Shown piece after piece: positions 17,339 through 25,745 of a DNA stretch of 64,000 bases. The position numbers were made by a program, and so were the translations under genes. The stretch is from an uncultured Paracoccaceae bacterium (GTDB taxonomy: Bacteria; Pseudomonadota; Alphaproteobacteria; Rhodobacterales; Rhodobacteraceae): NCBI GenBank assembly GCA_947488605.1, contig CANKZJ010000007.1:1-64000 (forward strand), written 5' to 3'. Positions within the stretch are counted from its first letter, which is position 1, and every line of letters starts with the position of its first letter. Below the pieces are notes generated by a model. It was not told where the DNA came from. It did not search any database and worked only from the letters and a program-made list of their open reading frames with translations.

Positions 17339-18669
17339 TAGCGTGCCTCCTCTTGGTTTGCGACAACCCAGCCAGTCACGGCTTGGTCGCGGTTGAGGAC
17401 TTTTGTGGCAACGTCTTTGATGTCTTGCTCGGTGACGGATTGTAGAACCTGCGGCCAAGCCTGAACATCAGCAACCGTCAGGCTCTGCGTCAGCGCCGCC
17501 CCATAGCGACGTGCCAAACCATCAATATTATCAAGTGCGTAGATTTCAGATGCGCGCAATTGGGCGCGAATACTGTCCAAACGCTCAGGGTCAATTGCAC
17601 CCTCCATGAATGCGTCGATGACTTCGTCCATCGCGGCTTCTGCCTCGGACAGGCTAACACCTTCGGAGGGCACGATTGCGAAATCAAATGTCGTGTCATC
17701 AAGTGACGCTCCACCGTAGGACGCGTTGGTATAAATGGCCGTTTGCGTGTCGAATTGCAGGGCTTGCCCCAAGGCAGAGGTAAATGGCGACCCACCCAGT
17801 AATTCAGCAAGGTAGACCAACGCGGCGGCTTCTGTCTGCGCACCGGGATCACGTTCTGGCGCAAGATAGCTGCGGACCAAATAGGGTTGGCTAACACGTT
17901 GATCAACGTACGTAATGCGACGCTCCGCACGCTGCGGTGGCTCTTCTGGGCGTTCGCGCGCAGGCAGCTGTGTCTCGGCCGGGATCACGCCATAATAGGT
18001 TTCGGCCAATGCGAGAACTTCATCTGGTTTGACGTCACCTGCGACAACCAAGATCGCATTATTTGGTGAATAGTAGAGGTCGTAAAAGTCGAGTGCGTCC
18101 TGAAGATCAAGCTGTTCCATCTCATGTTTCCAGCCAATGATCGGCACGCCGTATCGGTGATTTTGGAAAAGCGCTGCGCGGAATTGTTCGCGTGCCAACG
18201 CATTGGGGCTGTTTTCGGTGCGTTGATTGCGTTCTTCCAAAACAACCTGCCGCTCTGTTTCGACATCACTTGCTGTGATGCGCAGATTGTTCATGCGGTT
18301 GCTTTCCATCTGCATCATCAGTTCAAGTCGGTCAGATGCAACGCGCTGGAAATAGGCGGTATAATCATAGCTGGTGAACGCATTGTCGGTGCCACCGTTG
18401 GCCGCTACCGTGGCGGAGAATTCGCCGGGTTCAAGCACGTCAGTCCCTTTGAATAGTAGGTGTTCCAGAAAATGTGCCACACCAGATGCGCCCACAGGTT
18501 CGTCCGCAGATCCAATTTTGTACCAAAGCATATGTGTGACAACAGGTGCGCGATTGTCTTCAATCACGACAACCTCCATCCCGTTGTCGAGCGTGTAAGT
18601 CGTCACGTTGTTGGCCTGCGCAGAAAACGCAGTCATGATCATCGCGATGGCGGCAAAGAAACGTGTCAT
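17338..18669 (-). CDS. M16-family zinc metallopeptidase, catalytic subunit
   Basis: A 443-residue secreted M16 peptidase. The ATG at 18669 is preceded by AAGGG; a GTG two codons upstream is possible. After a signal peptide ending near AQAN, the inverted zinc motif HFLEH appears in GVAHFLEHLLFKGT, with the downstream Glu in ETERQVVLEE. The C-terminal half is the second, inactive repeat of the fold. It probably degrades peptides in the periplasm together with its inactive partner. Confidence 0.93.
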   Translation of the reverse strand: MTRFFAAIAMIMTAFSAQANNVTTYTLDNGMEVVVIEDNRAPVVTHMLWYKIGSADEPVGASGVAHFLEHLLFKGTDVLEPGEFSATVAANGGTDNAFTSYDYTAYFQRVASDRLELMMQMESNRMNNLRITASDVETERQVVLEERNQRTENSPNALAREQFRAALFQNHRYGVPIIGWKHEMEQLDLQDALDFYDLYYSPNNAILVVAGDVKPDEVLALAETYYGVIPAETQLPARERPEEPPQRAERRITYVDQRVSQPYLVRSYLAPERDPGAQTEAAALVYLAELLGGSPFTSALGQALQFDTQTAIYTNASYGGASLDDTTFDFAIVPSEGVSLSEAEAAMDEVIDAFMEGAIDPERLDSIRAQLRASEIYALDNIDGLARRYGAALTQSLTVADVQAWPQVLQSVTEQDIKDVATKVLNRDQAVTGWVVANQEEAR

Positions 18670-18784
18670 AGGCACCCTTTTTGAAATGTCTTAGCGACTA
18701 ACTACGCTTGTTCCGGCAGGGATCAAGTGACCCTACGCGGAAGTGAGGTGCAGTTATGACGTCGTGTTGGGCGCGCTGTACCGA

Positions 18785-19027
18785 TCAGCCGTCATTTTGC
18801 GCAGCGACGCGTGCTGCAATAGCTGCGGGCGTGGGGTCGCTGCGGTTCGTGCCACCCGGCGTCGGTGTCGGTAATGCACGTGTGGGCGGGATGACCAAAG
18901 GTTGTACAGGCACAACAGAGGTTTCGTCCGGGCCGCCGCCAGACTCGCCGCCAAACCAAGACCCTAAACCGCCGCTGCAAGCTGTCAGAAAAACGCAGGC
19001 CAGAACTGAGAAAGAAAACGCACGCAT
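18785..19027 (-). CDS. small DUF3035-like (BamF-like) lipoprotein
   Basis: An 80-residue lipoprotein. The start at 19027 gives a clean signal peptide with lipobox LTAC, so the mature N-terminal Cys is near residue 17. The rest is Gly/Pro-rich with LVIPPTRALPTPTPGG and NRSDPTP, a pattern I associate with DUF3035, a family named BamF in some alphaproteobacterial annotations. It is shorter than usual. It lies downstream of lspA, the enzyme that would process it. Attribution to the outer-membrane assembly machine is inference. Confidence 0.65.
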   Translation of the reverse strand: MRAFSFSVLACVFLTACSGGLGSWFGGESGGGPDETSVVPVQPLVIPPTRALPTPTPGGTNRSDPTPAAIAARVAAQNDG

Positions 19028-19079
19028 CAAAGATCCCTCGGGGTGTTTGGGCATTGTTTATCCCATGGCTGAGAAGACG

Positions 19080-19586
19080 TCACGCGGCTTTCTTCTTGTC
19101 ACCCGCCAGAAAAGCGAGGCCAATCGCACCAATGAAGATCGCGATATCGGCGACATTGAAAGCATAAGGATTGGTGAAGCCACAGCAAGACATATTCAAG
19201 AAGTCCGCAACAGCGCCATAAAAGAACCGGTCAATCACGTTGCCCATCGCACCACCAATAAGGAAACCGCCAGCGATATATGTCCACTTGGTGCCGCCAA
19301 CTTTGCTGAGCCACCAAATGACACCCGCGGTAATCGCAAAGGCCACAGCGATCAAAAACCAACGCATGTCATATTCGGCGAAAAGGCCAAAGTTGACGCC
19401 CCTGTTCCATGCCATCCGCAAAATAAGAAACGGTGGAAATACATCGACAGTGGCGGGATACGGCAATTGACCGCTGGGCACGCGCACTTGCGCCCATTGC
19501 AGGCCAAAGACATTAAACAGGACGTGAAATTTGATCACCTGATCGATCAGGAAAACCCAGAACCCTGTCCAAAACATCAGCCGCAT
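19080..19586 (-). CDS. lspA: lipoprotein signal peptidase (signal peptidase II)
   Basis: A 168-residue membrane aspartyl protease with four hydrophobic helices. The catalytic aspartates lie in GNVIDRFFYGAVADFLN and FNVADIAIFIG; the LIDQVIKF motif is in the first helix. It cleaves the signal peptide of diacylglyceryl-modified prolipoproteins. It starts 12 bases after purH and precedes a small lipoprotein gene. Confidence 0.94.
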   Translation of the reverse strand: MRLMFWTGFWVFLIDQVIKFHVLFNVFGLQWAQVRVPSGQLPYPATVDVFPPFLILRMAWNRGVNFGLFAEYDMRWFLIAVAFAITAGVIWWLSKVGGTKWTYIAGGFLIGGAMGNVIDRFFYGAVADFLNMSCCGFTNPYAFNVADIAIFIGAIGLAFLAGDKKKAA

Positions 19587-19598
19587 TTTCGTCGTCTC

Positions 19599-21188
19599 CT
19601 AGTGCCGGAAATGGCGCATGCCGGTAAAGACCATCGCGATCCCCGCCTCGTCAGCTGCAGCAATCACTTCATCATCGCGCATAGAGCCACCCGGTTGGAT
19701 CACACAAGTAGCGCCAGCTGCCGCAGCTTCCATCAATCCATCTGCAAACGGGAAGAACGCGTCAGACGCGACCGCCGATCCGATCGTCAGCGGTTCGGCC
19801 AGGCCCATTGCATCGGCCATTCGTTCGGCTTTCTTCGCAGCGATCAAAGCACTGTCGAGCCGCGACATCTGGCCTGCGCCCACACCAACCGTTGCCTTGT
19901 CTTTCACGTAGACGATCGCATTGGATTTCACGTGTTTGGCCACTTTCCAAGCGAACAAGAGGTCCGACATTTGGGCCTCGGTTGGTGCGACCTTGGTCAC
20001 AACTTTCAGATCATCCATCCCGACGTAGCCTGTGTCTTTGTCCTGCACCAACATGCCGCCGGCAACTTGGCGGTAGGTCGTGATCGGAGTGGTCACATCG
20101 GGCAGATCGTCTGTGGTCAAAAGGCGTAGGTTCTTCTTTGCCGCAAAGACCGCTTTGGCCGCATCAGACGCGCCGGGTGCGATGACAACTTCGGTGAAAA
20201 TCTCGACGATGGCCTTGGCTGTTTCTTCATCAAGTGGCTGGTTCAGGGCAACAATGCCACCAAAAGCGCTGGTGCGGTCGCAGTTAAATGCGTTCTGATA
20301 GGCCTCTAGCAAAGTGGCACCGCGCGCGACGCCACAGGGGTTGGCGTGTTTGATGATTGCGACAGCGGGGCTTTCTGCGGGGTCAAACTCTGCCACCAGT
20401 TCAAATGCTGCATCAGTGTCATTGATATTGTTGTAAGACAGTGCCTTGCCTTGGTGCACTACCGCTGTTGCAACGCCGGGCCGGTTGGTGCCATCGGTAT
20501 AGAATGCAGCTGACTGGTGGCTGTTTTCACCGTAACGCATCGTCTGCTTAAACGTGCCAGAGAACGCCCGCCGCCGCGGTGTGTCTTCGTCGATTGCATT
20601 TGCCATCCACGTGCTGACAGCAGTGTCATAGGCGGCAGTCCGTGCATATGCCGTCTGGGCGAAACGCTGGCGCATGCCCAAAGTCGTCTGACCATCGTTT
20701 GCATCGAGTTCAGCAAGCAGGGCGTCGTAGTCTTCGACGTCGGTCATCACCGTCACAAACGCGTGGTTTTTGGCCGCCGAGCGGATCATTGCAGGCCCGC
20801 CAATGTCGATGTTTTCGATGCAAGTATCGAAATCCGCACCTTTTGCGACGGTTTCTTCAAACGGATAAAGGTTCACAACCAACAGATCGATTGGCCCAAT
20901 GTTATGTTCAACCATCGCGTCCCGGTGACCTTCAAGATCGCGGCGTGCAAGCAATCCGCCGTGAACAACGGGGTGCAGGGTCTTCACACGCCCATCCATC
21001 ATTTCCGGAAAACCGGTCACATCGGCGACGTCTCGCACTTCAAGCCCGGCATCACGCAACGCTTTGGCTGACCCTCCGGTCGACAAAAGCTCAACGCCGC
21101 GAGCAGAAAGCGCCTTTCCCAGATCAATCAACCCGGTTTTATCAGAGACAGAAAGAAGAGCGCGGCGCAGTGGTGCAAGGTCGGTCAT
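19599..21188 (-). CDS. purH: bifunctional AICAR formyltransferase/IMP cyclohydrolase PurH
   Basis: A 529-residue enzyme that completes the last two steps of de novo IMP synthesis. The N-terminal MGS-like IMP cyclohydrolase domain begins [15 protein letters not shown] and [11 protein letters not shown]. The C-terminal transformylase domain carries [10 protein letters not shown] and [10 protein letters not shown]. Length and domain order are normal. It lies between a heparinase-like gene and lspA on the same strand. Confidence 0.96.
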   Translation of the reverse strand: MTDLAPLRRALLSVSDKTGLIDLGKALSARGVELLSTGGSAKALRDAGLEVRDVADVTGFPEMMDGRVKTLHPVVHGGLLARRDLEGHRDAMVEHNIGPIDLLVVNLYPFEETVAKGADFDTCIENIDIGGPAMIRSAAKNHAFVTVMTDVEDYDALLAELDANDGQTTLGMRQRFAQTAYARTAAYDTAVSTWMANAIDEDTPRRRAFSGTFKQTMRYGENSHQSAAFYTDGTNRPGVATAVVHQGKALSYNNINDTDAAFELVAEFDPAESPAVAIIKHANPCGVARGATLLEAYQNAFNCDRTSAFGGIVALNQPLDEETAKAIVEIFTEVVIAPGASDAAKAVFAAKKNLRLLTTDDLPDVTTPITTYRQVAGGMLVQDKDTGYVGMDDLKVVTKVAPTEAQMSDLLFAWKVAKHVKSNAIVYVKDKATVGVGAGQMSRLDSALIAAKKAERMADAMGLAEPLTIGSAVASDAFFPFADGLMEAAAAGATCVIQPGGSMRDDEVIAAADEAGIAMVFTGMRHFRH

Positions 21189-21218
21189 GAAATTCCCCGG
21201 TGCTTAATCAACAATGTC

Positions 21219-22943
21219 TCAAAGATCGGCTTGGACCAGATCGCGCACGACATCAGGCGTGTCTTGCGTTTTGGCCAGCGACCAGCGGACGCGTGTCGCA
21301 TAGGACATTGCGGTGCCGGATAAAACCACCTGTTGTGTGGCAATTGGGTTTAAATGCCCATTTTTGAAGTAAATAGACGGCGCAAGGCTGAATTTCGCTG
21401 CACCGTCATGGTCAAACCGCCAAACCTCGCCAGATTTTAGCGTGAGAGCGATGATTGTTTGATCTGCGTTGATTTGGGCTTCTACCGCAGGATGCAGGTG
21501 AAACCGGATCGAGAAATGGATGCCTGCACGCATCTGCGTTCTTGAGAAGATGGCTTCGTCTTCATTGTTCAGCGTAATCAGAATGTCTTCGCCAGTCAGC
21601 GTGCGCCCATCGACCGACAGTTGGAGCGTTCGGGCATGTGTTAAACCGTGGCTCGGTTGATAGCCGTCATGCGATAATTCCAATTTCGAGCCAGTCGCCG
21701 CCGGACCGATAGTACCATTCACGATGTCAGGGCGATTGCTCAGTAATTCCGCCGCACCAGAAAACCGCACCGGTGCGCCAAGACGCGACGAAGAAAAGCC
21801 GTCGATTGCAAGTGTGGAATGGCTGGGTGTTGCACGGCTCGCTCGCCGCCATTCTTCACCAAAGCGGGCGCCTGATCCGCAGTTTACAATGATCGGGCGG
21901 CGCCCAGAGGTCAGTTCAAACCCCAGAGTGCCTGCATGTGCATCGGCTGACGCTTGTCCTTGCGGCGGAGCTGCCCCATCCGCGATCAAGGTTGTGCGTC
22001 CGCCGTGTAAGCGCGCATAGCCCATGTTTAGGCCCGTCGCTGGAATCGCTTTGACCCTGGAAAGTGCCAACGCTTCGTCCAATCGCCCCGGAACGCCGCT
22101 GCCCCCACCGTGAAAGCGGGCAAGACCACCATCTGCATGACGTAGCGCGCGCAAGGTTGGCGCGATGCGTCCAATCGCGTCCGATATCGGCACAGGAAGG
22201 CCACGGCCTGCTTGCGAGATCGAGATGGCCGACCAGTTCAGCAGGCTCAAAACCTCAAGCAGTTCCTCGGGATTACGTGTTTCAATCGCACCACCGGCGT
22301 CGATCCGTGATTGGCATTCTGCCGACAGCGCCGCAATGGCCGGGTCGGCGCAGTGTTCGAAGCCGTCCAAAGACAGGCTGGCAAAAATCGTCCCTGTCAG
22401 CGCCTCAAACCGTCGGATACCCGGTTCTGTCGTTTTCCAACGGCGCGAAACGAAAAGCGTTTGCTGCCCAAGGCTTTCGAAGAAGCGTGTCGCCGTTGCT
22501 TTGTCTTGTCCGCGTAACAAAAAGGCACTGTGATTGATCCAACGGATCAGGCGGCGGCCTGCAACGCCCGGTGTCCATCCGCCATCACGCCCATCGCCAT
22601 ACCGTTCAATCCATGCAAACACCCAGTTTTGCGCGACTTCGCGTGCATGTTCATCACCGACTGCGGCAAGGTCATCTAACCAACGGCATTCTTGGATTTC
22701 GTCGGCGACTGCATCATGATCTCGGGCGATGTCCCAGATCGGGTGGTTTGGCTTGTTGATGCGCAGACCGGAAAACAGGAACTCACCGGCCAGCAATTGC
22801 TGACCGCGGGTCACGAGACCAATTGTTCGTGGTTCTGGTTGTATGCGAAATGCGGTTTTTACATCGGTGCGCGCGGCACGACGGGCGTGAAGCTGATGCA
22901 TGAAACCAATGCGGCGCGCGCGCCATGTCTTGTTTTGGGCCAA
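21219..22943 (-). CDS. heparinase II/III-family protein
   Basis: A 574-residue protein with an alpha/alpha-toroid N-terminal half and a beta-sheet C-terminal heparinase II/III domain (VNCGSGARFGEEWRRASRATPSHST region). The listed start is a TTG at 22943; an ATG at 22901 is an alternative that would drop 14 residues. The N-terminal part (RIQPEPRTIG) resembles the housekeeping homologue always found beside purH in Rhodobacterales, so it is more likely a conserved cell-envelope polysaccharide lyase-like protein than a true heparinase. No signal peptide is evident. Confidence 0.83.
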   Translation of the reverse strand: MAQNKTWRARRIGFMHQLHARRAARTDVKTAFRIQPEPRTIGLVTRGQQLLAGEFLFSGLRINKPNHPIWDIARDHDAVADEIQECRWLDDLAAVGDEHAREVAQNWVFAWIERYGDGRDGGWTPGVAGRRLIRWINHSAFLLRGQDKATATRFFESLGQQTLFVSRRWKTTEPGIRRFEALTGTIFASLSLDGFEHCADPAIAALSAECQSRIDAGGAIETRNPEELLEVLSLLNWSAISISQAGRGLPVPISDAIGRIAPTLRALRHADGGLARFHGGGSGVPGRLDEALALSRVKAIPATGLNMGYARLHGGRTTLIADGAAPPQGQASADAHAGTLGFELTSGRRPIIVNCGSGARFGEEWRRASRATPSHSTLAIDGFSSSRLGAPVRFSGAAELLSNRPDIVNGTIGPAATGSKLELSHDGYQPSHGLTHARTLQLSVDGRTLTGEDILITLNNEDEAIFSRTQMRAGIHFSIRFHLHPAVEAQINADQTIIALTLKSGEVWRFDHDGAAKFSLAPSIYFKNGHLNPIATQQVVLSGTAMSYATRVRWSLAKTQDTPDVVRDLVQADL

Positions 22944-23013
22944 GTCCTGTCATCCCGCATAATGCTAAAGCGGCAGCATATCGAGGTGACCATAGAAAAT
23001 GGTGGCTGTGAAG

Positions 23014-24288
23014 TCACGCGGCCTTTGTCAGGACCGCAATATAGAAGCCATCCATCCCGCCGAACTCAGGCCAGTAGTCTGGCCGCAAACGCAACCCGCC
23101 TTCAGGTGTCACCCAATCAGGGTCGATGCCTTCCAGATCAAAAGCCTTTGGATCAACGGTAAGCCCATCATGCCGCTTGAGCGCCTCTTCGACTTGTACT
23201 TCACCTTCGTCGGGCAACAGCGAACAGGTGCAAAACACAAGCCGGCCACCGGGTTTCAGAAGGTTGAGCGCGTGATCAATCATGGCCTCTTGTTGATCGA
23301 TCAATGCGCCAAATTCTGACCCATCTTTGGCATAAGGTAGGTCAGGGTGACGCCGGATTGTGCCAGTCGCAGAGCAAGGCGCGTCCAACAAGATTGCATC
23401 AAAGCCACCTTGATCGAAGGCGAAGGCGTCACTGACGACCGCCTCAGTTGCAAGCCCAACGCGCGCAAGATTTTCTGAGACGCGTTGCATCCGCTTTTCC
23501 GAGATATCAACTGCGGTGACCTGCGCACCCTTGGCTGCAAGCTGCATTGCTTTGCCGCCCGGTGCCGCGCAAAGATCAAGCACTTTGAGACCAGTGACAT
23601 CGCCCAAAGCCTTTACTGGAATGGCGGCGGCGGCGTCCTGCACCCACCAATCCCCGCTGGCGTAACCGGGCAGCGATGAAACTTGCCCCGCATTTGGAAC
23701 ACGGACCGTTCCGGTTGGCAGCACGTGTCCGCCAACAGCGTTGGCCACCGTTTCGGGATCGCCTTTGGCAGAAAGATCAAGCGAAGCACCTGCGAAATGC
23801 GCGGCTTCCATGCCCAAAACTGCGTCGCGACCCCAAGCTGCCACCAATGGTTGCCGAAGCCACCCCGGCGTCAGCGGAAGCGGGCGTTTGGTCCAGCCTG
23901 CGGGGCCTTCATCGGCGATCTTGCGCAGGACAGCGTTGGTCAGGCCTTTCATGGATTGCGTGCGTTTATTGCGTGCAACGATTTCGACATAGGCATTGAC
24001 GACACCGTGTGCGGCTTCGCCATTGCACAGCTCGATCACGCCCAAACGTAGTGCATTCATGACATGATCTGGCGGCGGCTTCTTTAGGTATGGCTTCAGC
24101 ATCCGGTCTGCACGGTCCAGCCCGCGCAGGGCTTCGGTGGCAAGGCGCTGGGCACGGGCGCGGTCGTCATTTTCCAGACGCGCCAATGCACCGCCCACGA
24201 TCAATTCAGGCATCAAGCGCCCTTCGCCGATGATCTGCATCAGCAGATGATGGGCGGTTCGGCGGGCGGGCAGACCGGATTGGTTCAT
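23014..24288 (-). CDS. rsmB: RsmB-family 16S rRNA (cytosine-5)-methyltransferase
   Basis: A 424-residue RNA methyltransferase. The ATG at 24288 is chosen because the N-terminal NusB-like RNA-binding domain (ARRTAHHLLMQII) begins there. The C-terminal Rossmann domain has VLDLCAAPGGKA for SAM, LLDAPCSATG with the release cysteine and CTCSLLPDE with the catalytic cysteine. It methylates 16S rRNA, C967 in E. coli. It is divergent from the DUF1674 gene. Confidence 0.92.
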   Translation of the reverse strand: MNQSGLPARRTAHHLLMQIIGEGRLMPELIVGGALARLENDDRARAQRLATEALRGLDRADRMLKPYLKKPPPDHVMNALRLGVIELCNGEAAHGVVNAYVEIVARNKRTQSMKGLTNAVLRKIADEGPAGWTKRPLPLTPGWLRQPLVAAWGRDAVLGMEAAHFAGASLDLSAKGDPETVANAVGGHVLPTGTVRVPNAGQVSSLPGYASGDWWVQDAAAAIPVKALGDVTGLKVLDLCAAPGGKAMQLAAKGAQVTAVDISEKRMQRVSENLARVGLATEAVVSDAFAFDQGGFDAILLDAPCSATGTIRRHPDLPYAKDGSEFGALIDQQEAMIDHALNLLKPGGRLVFCTCSLLPDEGEVQVEEALKRHDGLTVDPKAFDLEGIDPDWVTPEGGLRLRPDYWPEFGGMDGFYIAVLTKAA

Positions 24289-24360
24289 GGATGTCTCACT
24301 TGAAGCTGGGTTGCGGCGGGGTATATCAATCTTATGCAACCCACAAGGAGAGCGCATCTC

Positions 24361-24537
24361 GTGACCGATCAGCCGCAAGACATGCCCGACGCCGCAAAGC
24401 GCGCATTGGCCGAAGCCGAAGAGCGCCGCAAGAAAGCTGATGCGCAAGCCCTGCCGACCGAATTGGGCGGTCGTGATGGCCCTGAACCCGTGCGCTACGG
24501 CGACTGGGAGAAGAAGGGCCTCGCCATCGATTTTTGA
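24361..24537 (+). CDS. DUF1674 protein, SdhAF4-like succinate dehydrogenase assembly factor
   Basis: A 58-residue protein when started at the GTG at 24361, which has AAGGAG ten bases upstream; an ATG at 24334 is possible. The C-terminal PTELGGRDGPEPVRYGDWE motif and the end KKGLAIDF are the DUF1674 signature. The family includes mitochondrial SDHAF4, which helps load flavin-bearing SdhA. The N-terminal half is a charged helix. It is a single gene divergent from rsmB. Confidence 0.85.
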   Translation: MTDQPQDMPDAAKRALAEAEERRKKADAQALPTELGGRDGPEPVRYGDWEKKGLAIDF

Positions 24538-24630
24538 TTTGCGCAGATAACCGTCGTTTTTGTGTTTGAAGCGCTGTTGGCAGCCTTAGTGGCAGTGTAG
24601 GCTGTACGCATTGCTCGAAAGGAATCAGGT

Positions 24631-25743
24631 TTGCTCGCCCAAAAATTTGCTGCCGCCACAGTTTGTATTGCACTTGCCGGATGCGGATTGCCGCGCGGCG
24701 CAGGATTCGAATCCGAAGTGCTTGCCGCATCGAACGCCAATACCGCAGCTGAAGGCGAAGAAGCCGTCTATGATTTTGCTGTCTATGAGGTGAACCGCGA
24801 GACGTTGCCCGTGCTGCAAGGCTGGCCTGTCACCGGTCAGAAGACACTGCCTTGGTTGGTCGCGCAGGAACAACCTGCATCATTGATCATCGCGCCGGGT
24901 GACATTGTGCAGATGACAATCTGGGATGCCGAGGAGAGTTCGATCTTTGGCCCGTCGGGGGTGACCCCACTTCAACCAGCATCGGTGAATTCGGGGGGAC
25001 GCATTTTCGTGCCCTATATCGGCGATATACAAATCTCGGGCATGTCGCCCAGCACCGCAAGGATGCGGATCGAGGAAGAGTTGATCAGAACGGTGCCGTC
25101 CGCACAGGTCCAGCTGTCCGTCGAACCGGGGCGCGCGAATACCGCCAATTTGGCGTCGGGTGTGAATGCACCGGGACTTTATCCGTTGCCGGATCGGAAT
25201 TTCAAAATTCTGGATCTGTTTTCGCAAGCGGGCGGGCCAAGCCTTGAACTGAATTCACCGCAGGTCCGGCTGGTGCGCGCCGGCAAGACCTACGGTGTGC
25301 CGTTCAACCAGCTGCTGCGTGAGCCGCGTTTCAATGTTGCCTTGCGTGGCGGCGACCGCGTTTATGTCGAGGATGATGATCGCCAGTTTATCACTTTGGG
25401 CGCGACAGGTGCACAGTCGATCTTTGATTTCCCGGAAACAGAGTTTTCCGCTTTGGAGGCGCTTGCCGTGATCGGCGGAGTGAACGCTGGAACGGCGAAC
25501 CCCGAAGGTGTGCTGATCATGCGTGAATACGATGTCGCGGCCGTTTCGGACGGCGTAAAAGGGCCACCTAAGGAACGCGTTGTTTTCAAGATTGATCTGA
25601 CATCAGCGGATGGTTTGTTCTCTGCGGGTAACTTCATGCTTGAAGGCAACGATCTGATCTATGGCACCGAAAGCGCACTTGGCCCAGCGCTGACTTTGTT
25701 CAACCTGACGAGCACCGTGGCAAACACAGTCACCGCGAACTGA
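24631..25743 (+). CDS. outer-membrane polysaccharide export lipoprotein (Wza/OPX family)
   Basis: A 370-residue lipoprotein that starts at a TTG with GGAATCAGG ahead of it. The lipobox is LAGC with Cys18. The polysaccharide export (PES) domain begins at LIIAPGDIVQMTIWD, followed by SLBB-like beta-grasp domains (GVNAPGLYPLP and later). OPX proteins form the outer-membrane channel for capsule or exopolysaccharide. No Wzc-type kinase or glycosyltransferase is adjacent, but GDP-fucose and UDP-galactose genes follow, so the export target is likely an EPS. Confidence 0.88.
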   Translation: MLAQKFAAATVCIALAGCGLPRGAGFESEVLAASNANTAAEGEEAVYDFAVYEVNRETLPVLQGWPVTGQKTLPWLVAQEQPASLIIAPGDIVQMTIWDAEESSIFGPSGVTPLQPASVNSGGRIFVPYIGDIQISGMSPSTARMRIEEELIRTVPSAQVQLSVEPGRANTANLASGVNAPGLYPLPDRNFKILDLFSQAGGPSLELNSPQVRLVRAGKTYGVPFNQLLREPRFNVALRGGDRVYVEDDDRQFITLGATGAQSIFDFPETEFSALEALAVIGGVNAGTANPEGVLIMREYDVAAVSDGVKGPPKERVVFKIDLTSADGLFSAGNFMLEGNDLIYGTESALGPALTLFNLTSTVANTVTAN

Positions 25744-25745
25744 CA

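Noticed and set aside
18756..20129. 457-codon open frame on the plus strand
   Set aside because: It is antisense to the DUF3035 lipoprotein gene, lspA and purH, whose protein motifs are clear, and its translation resembles no family.
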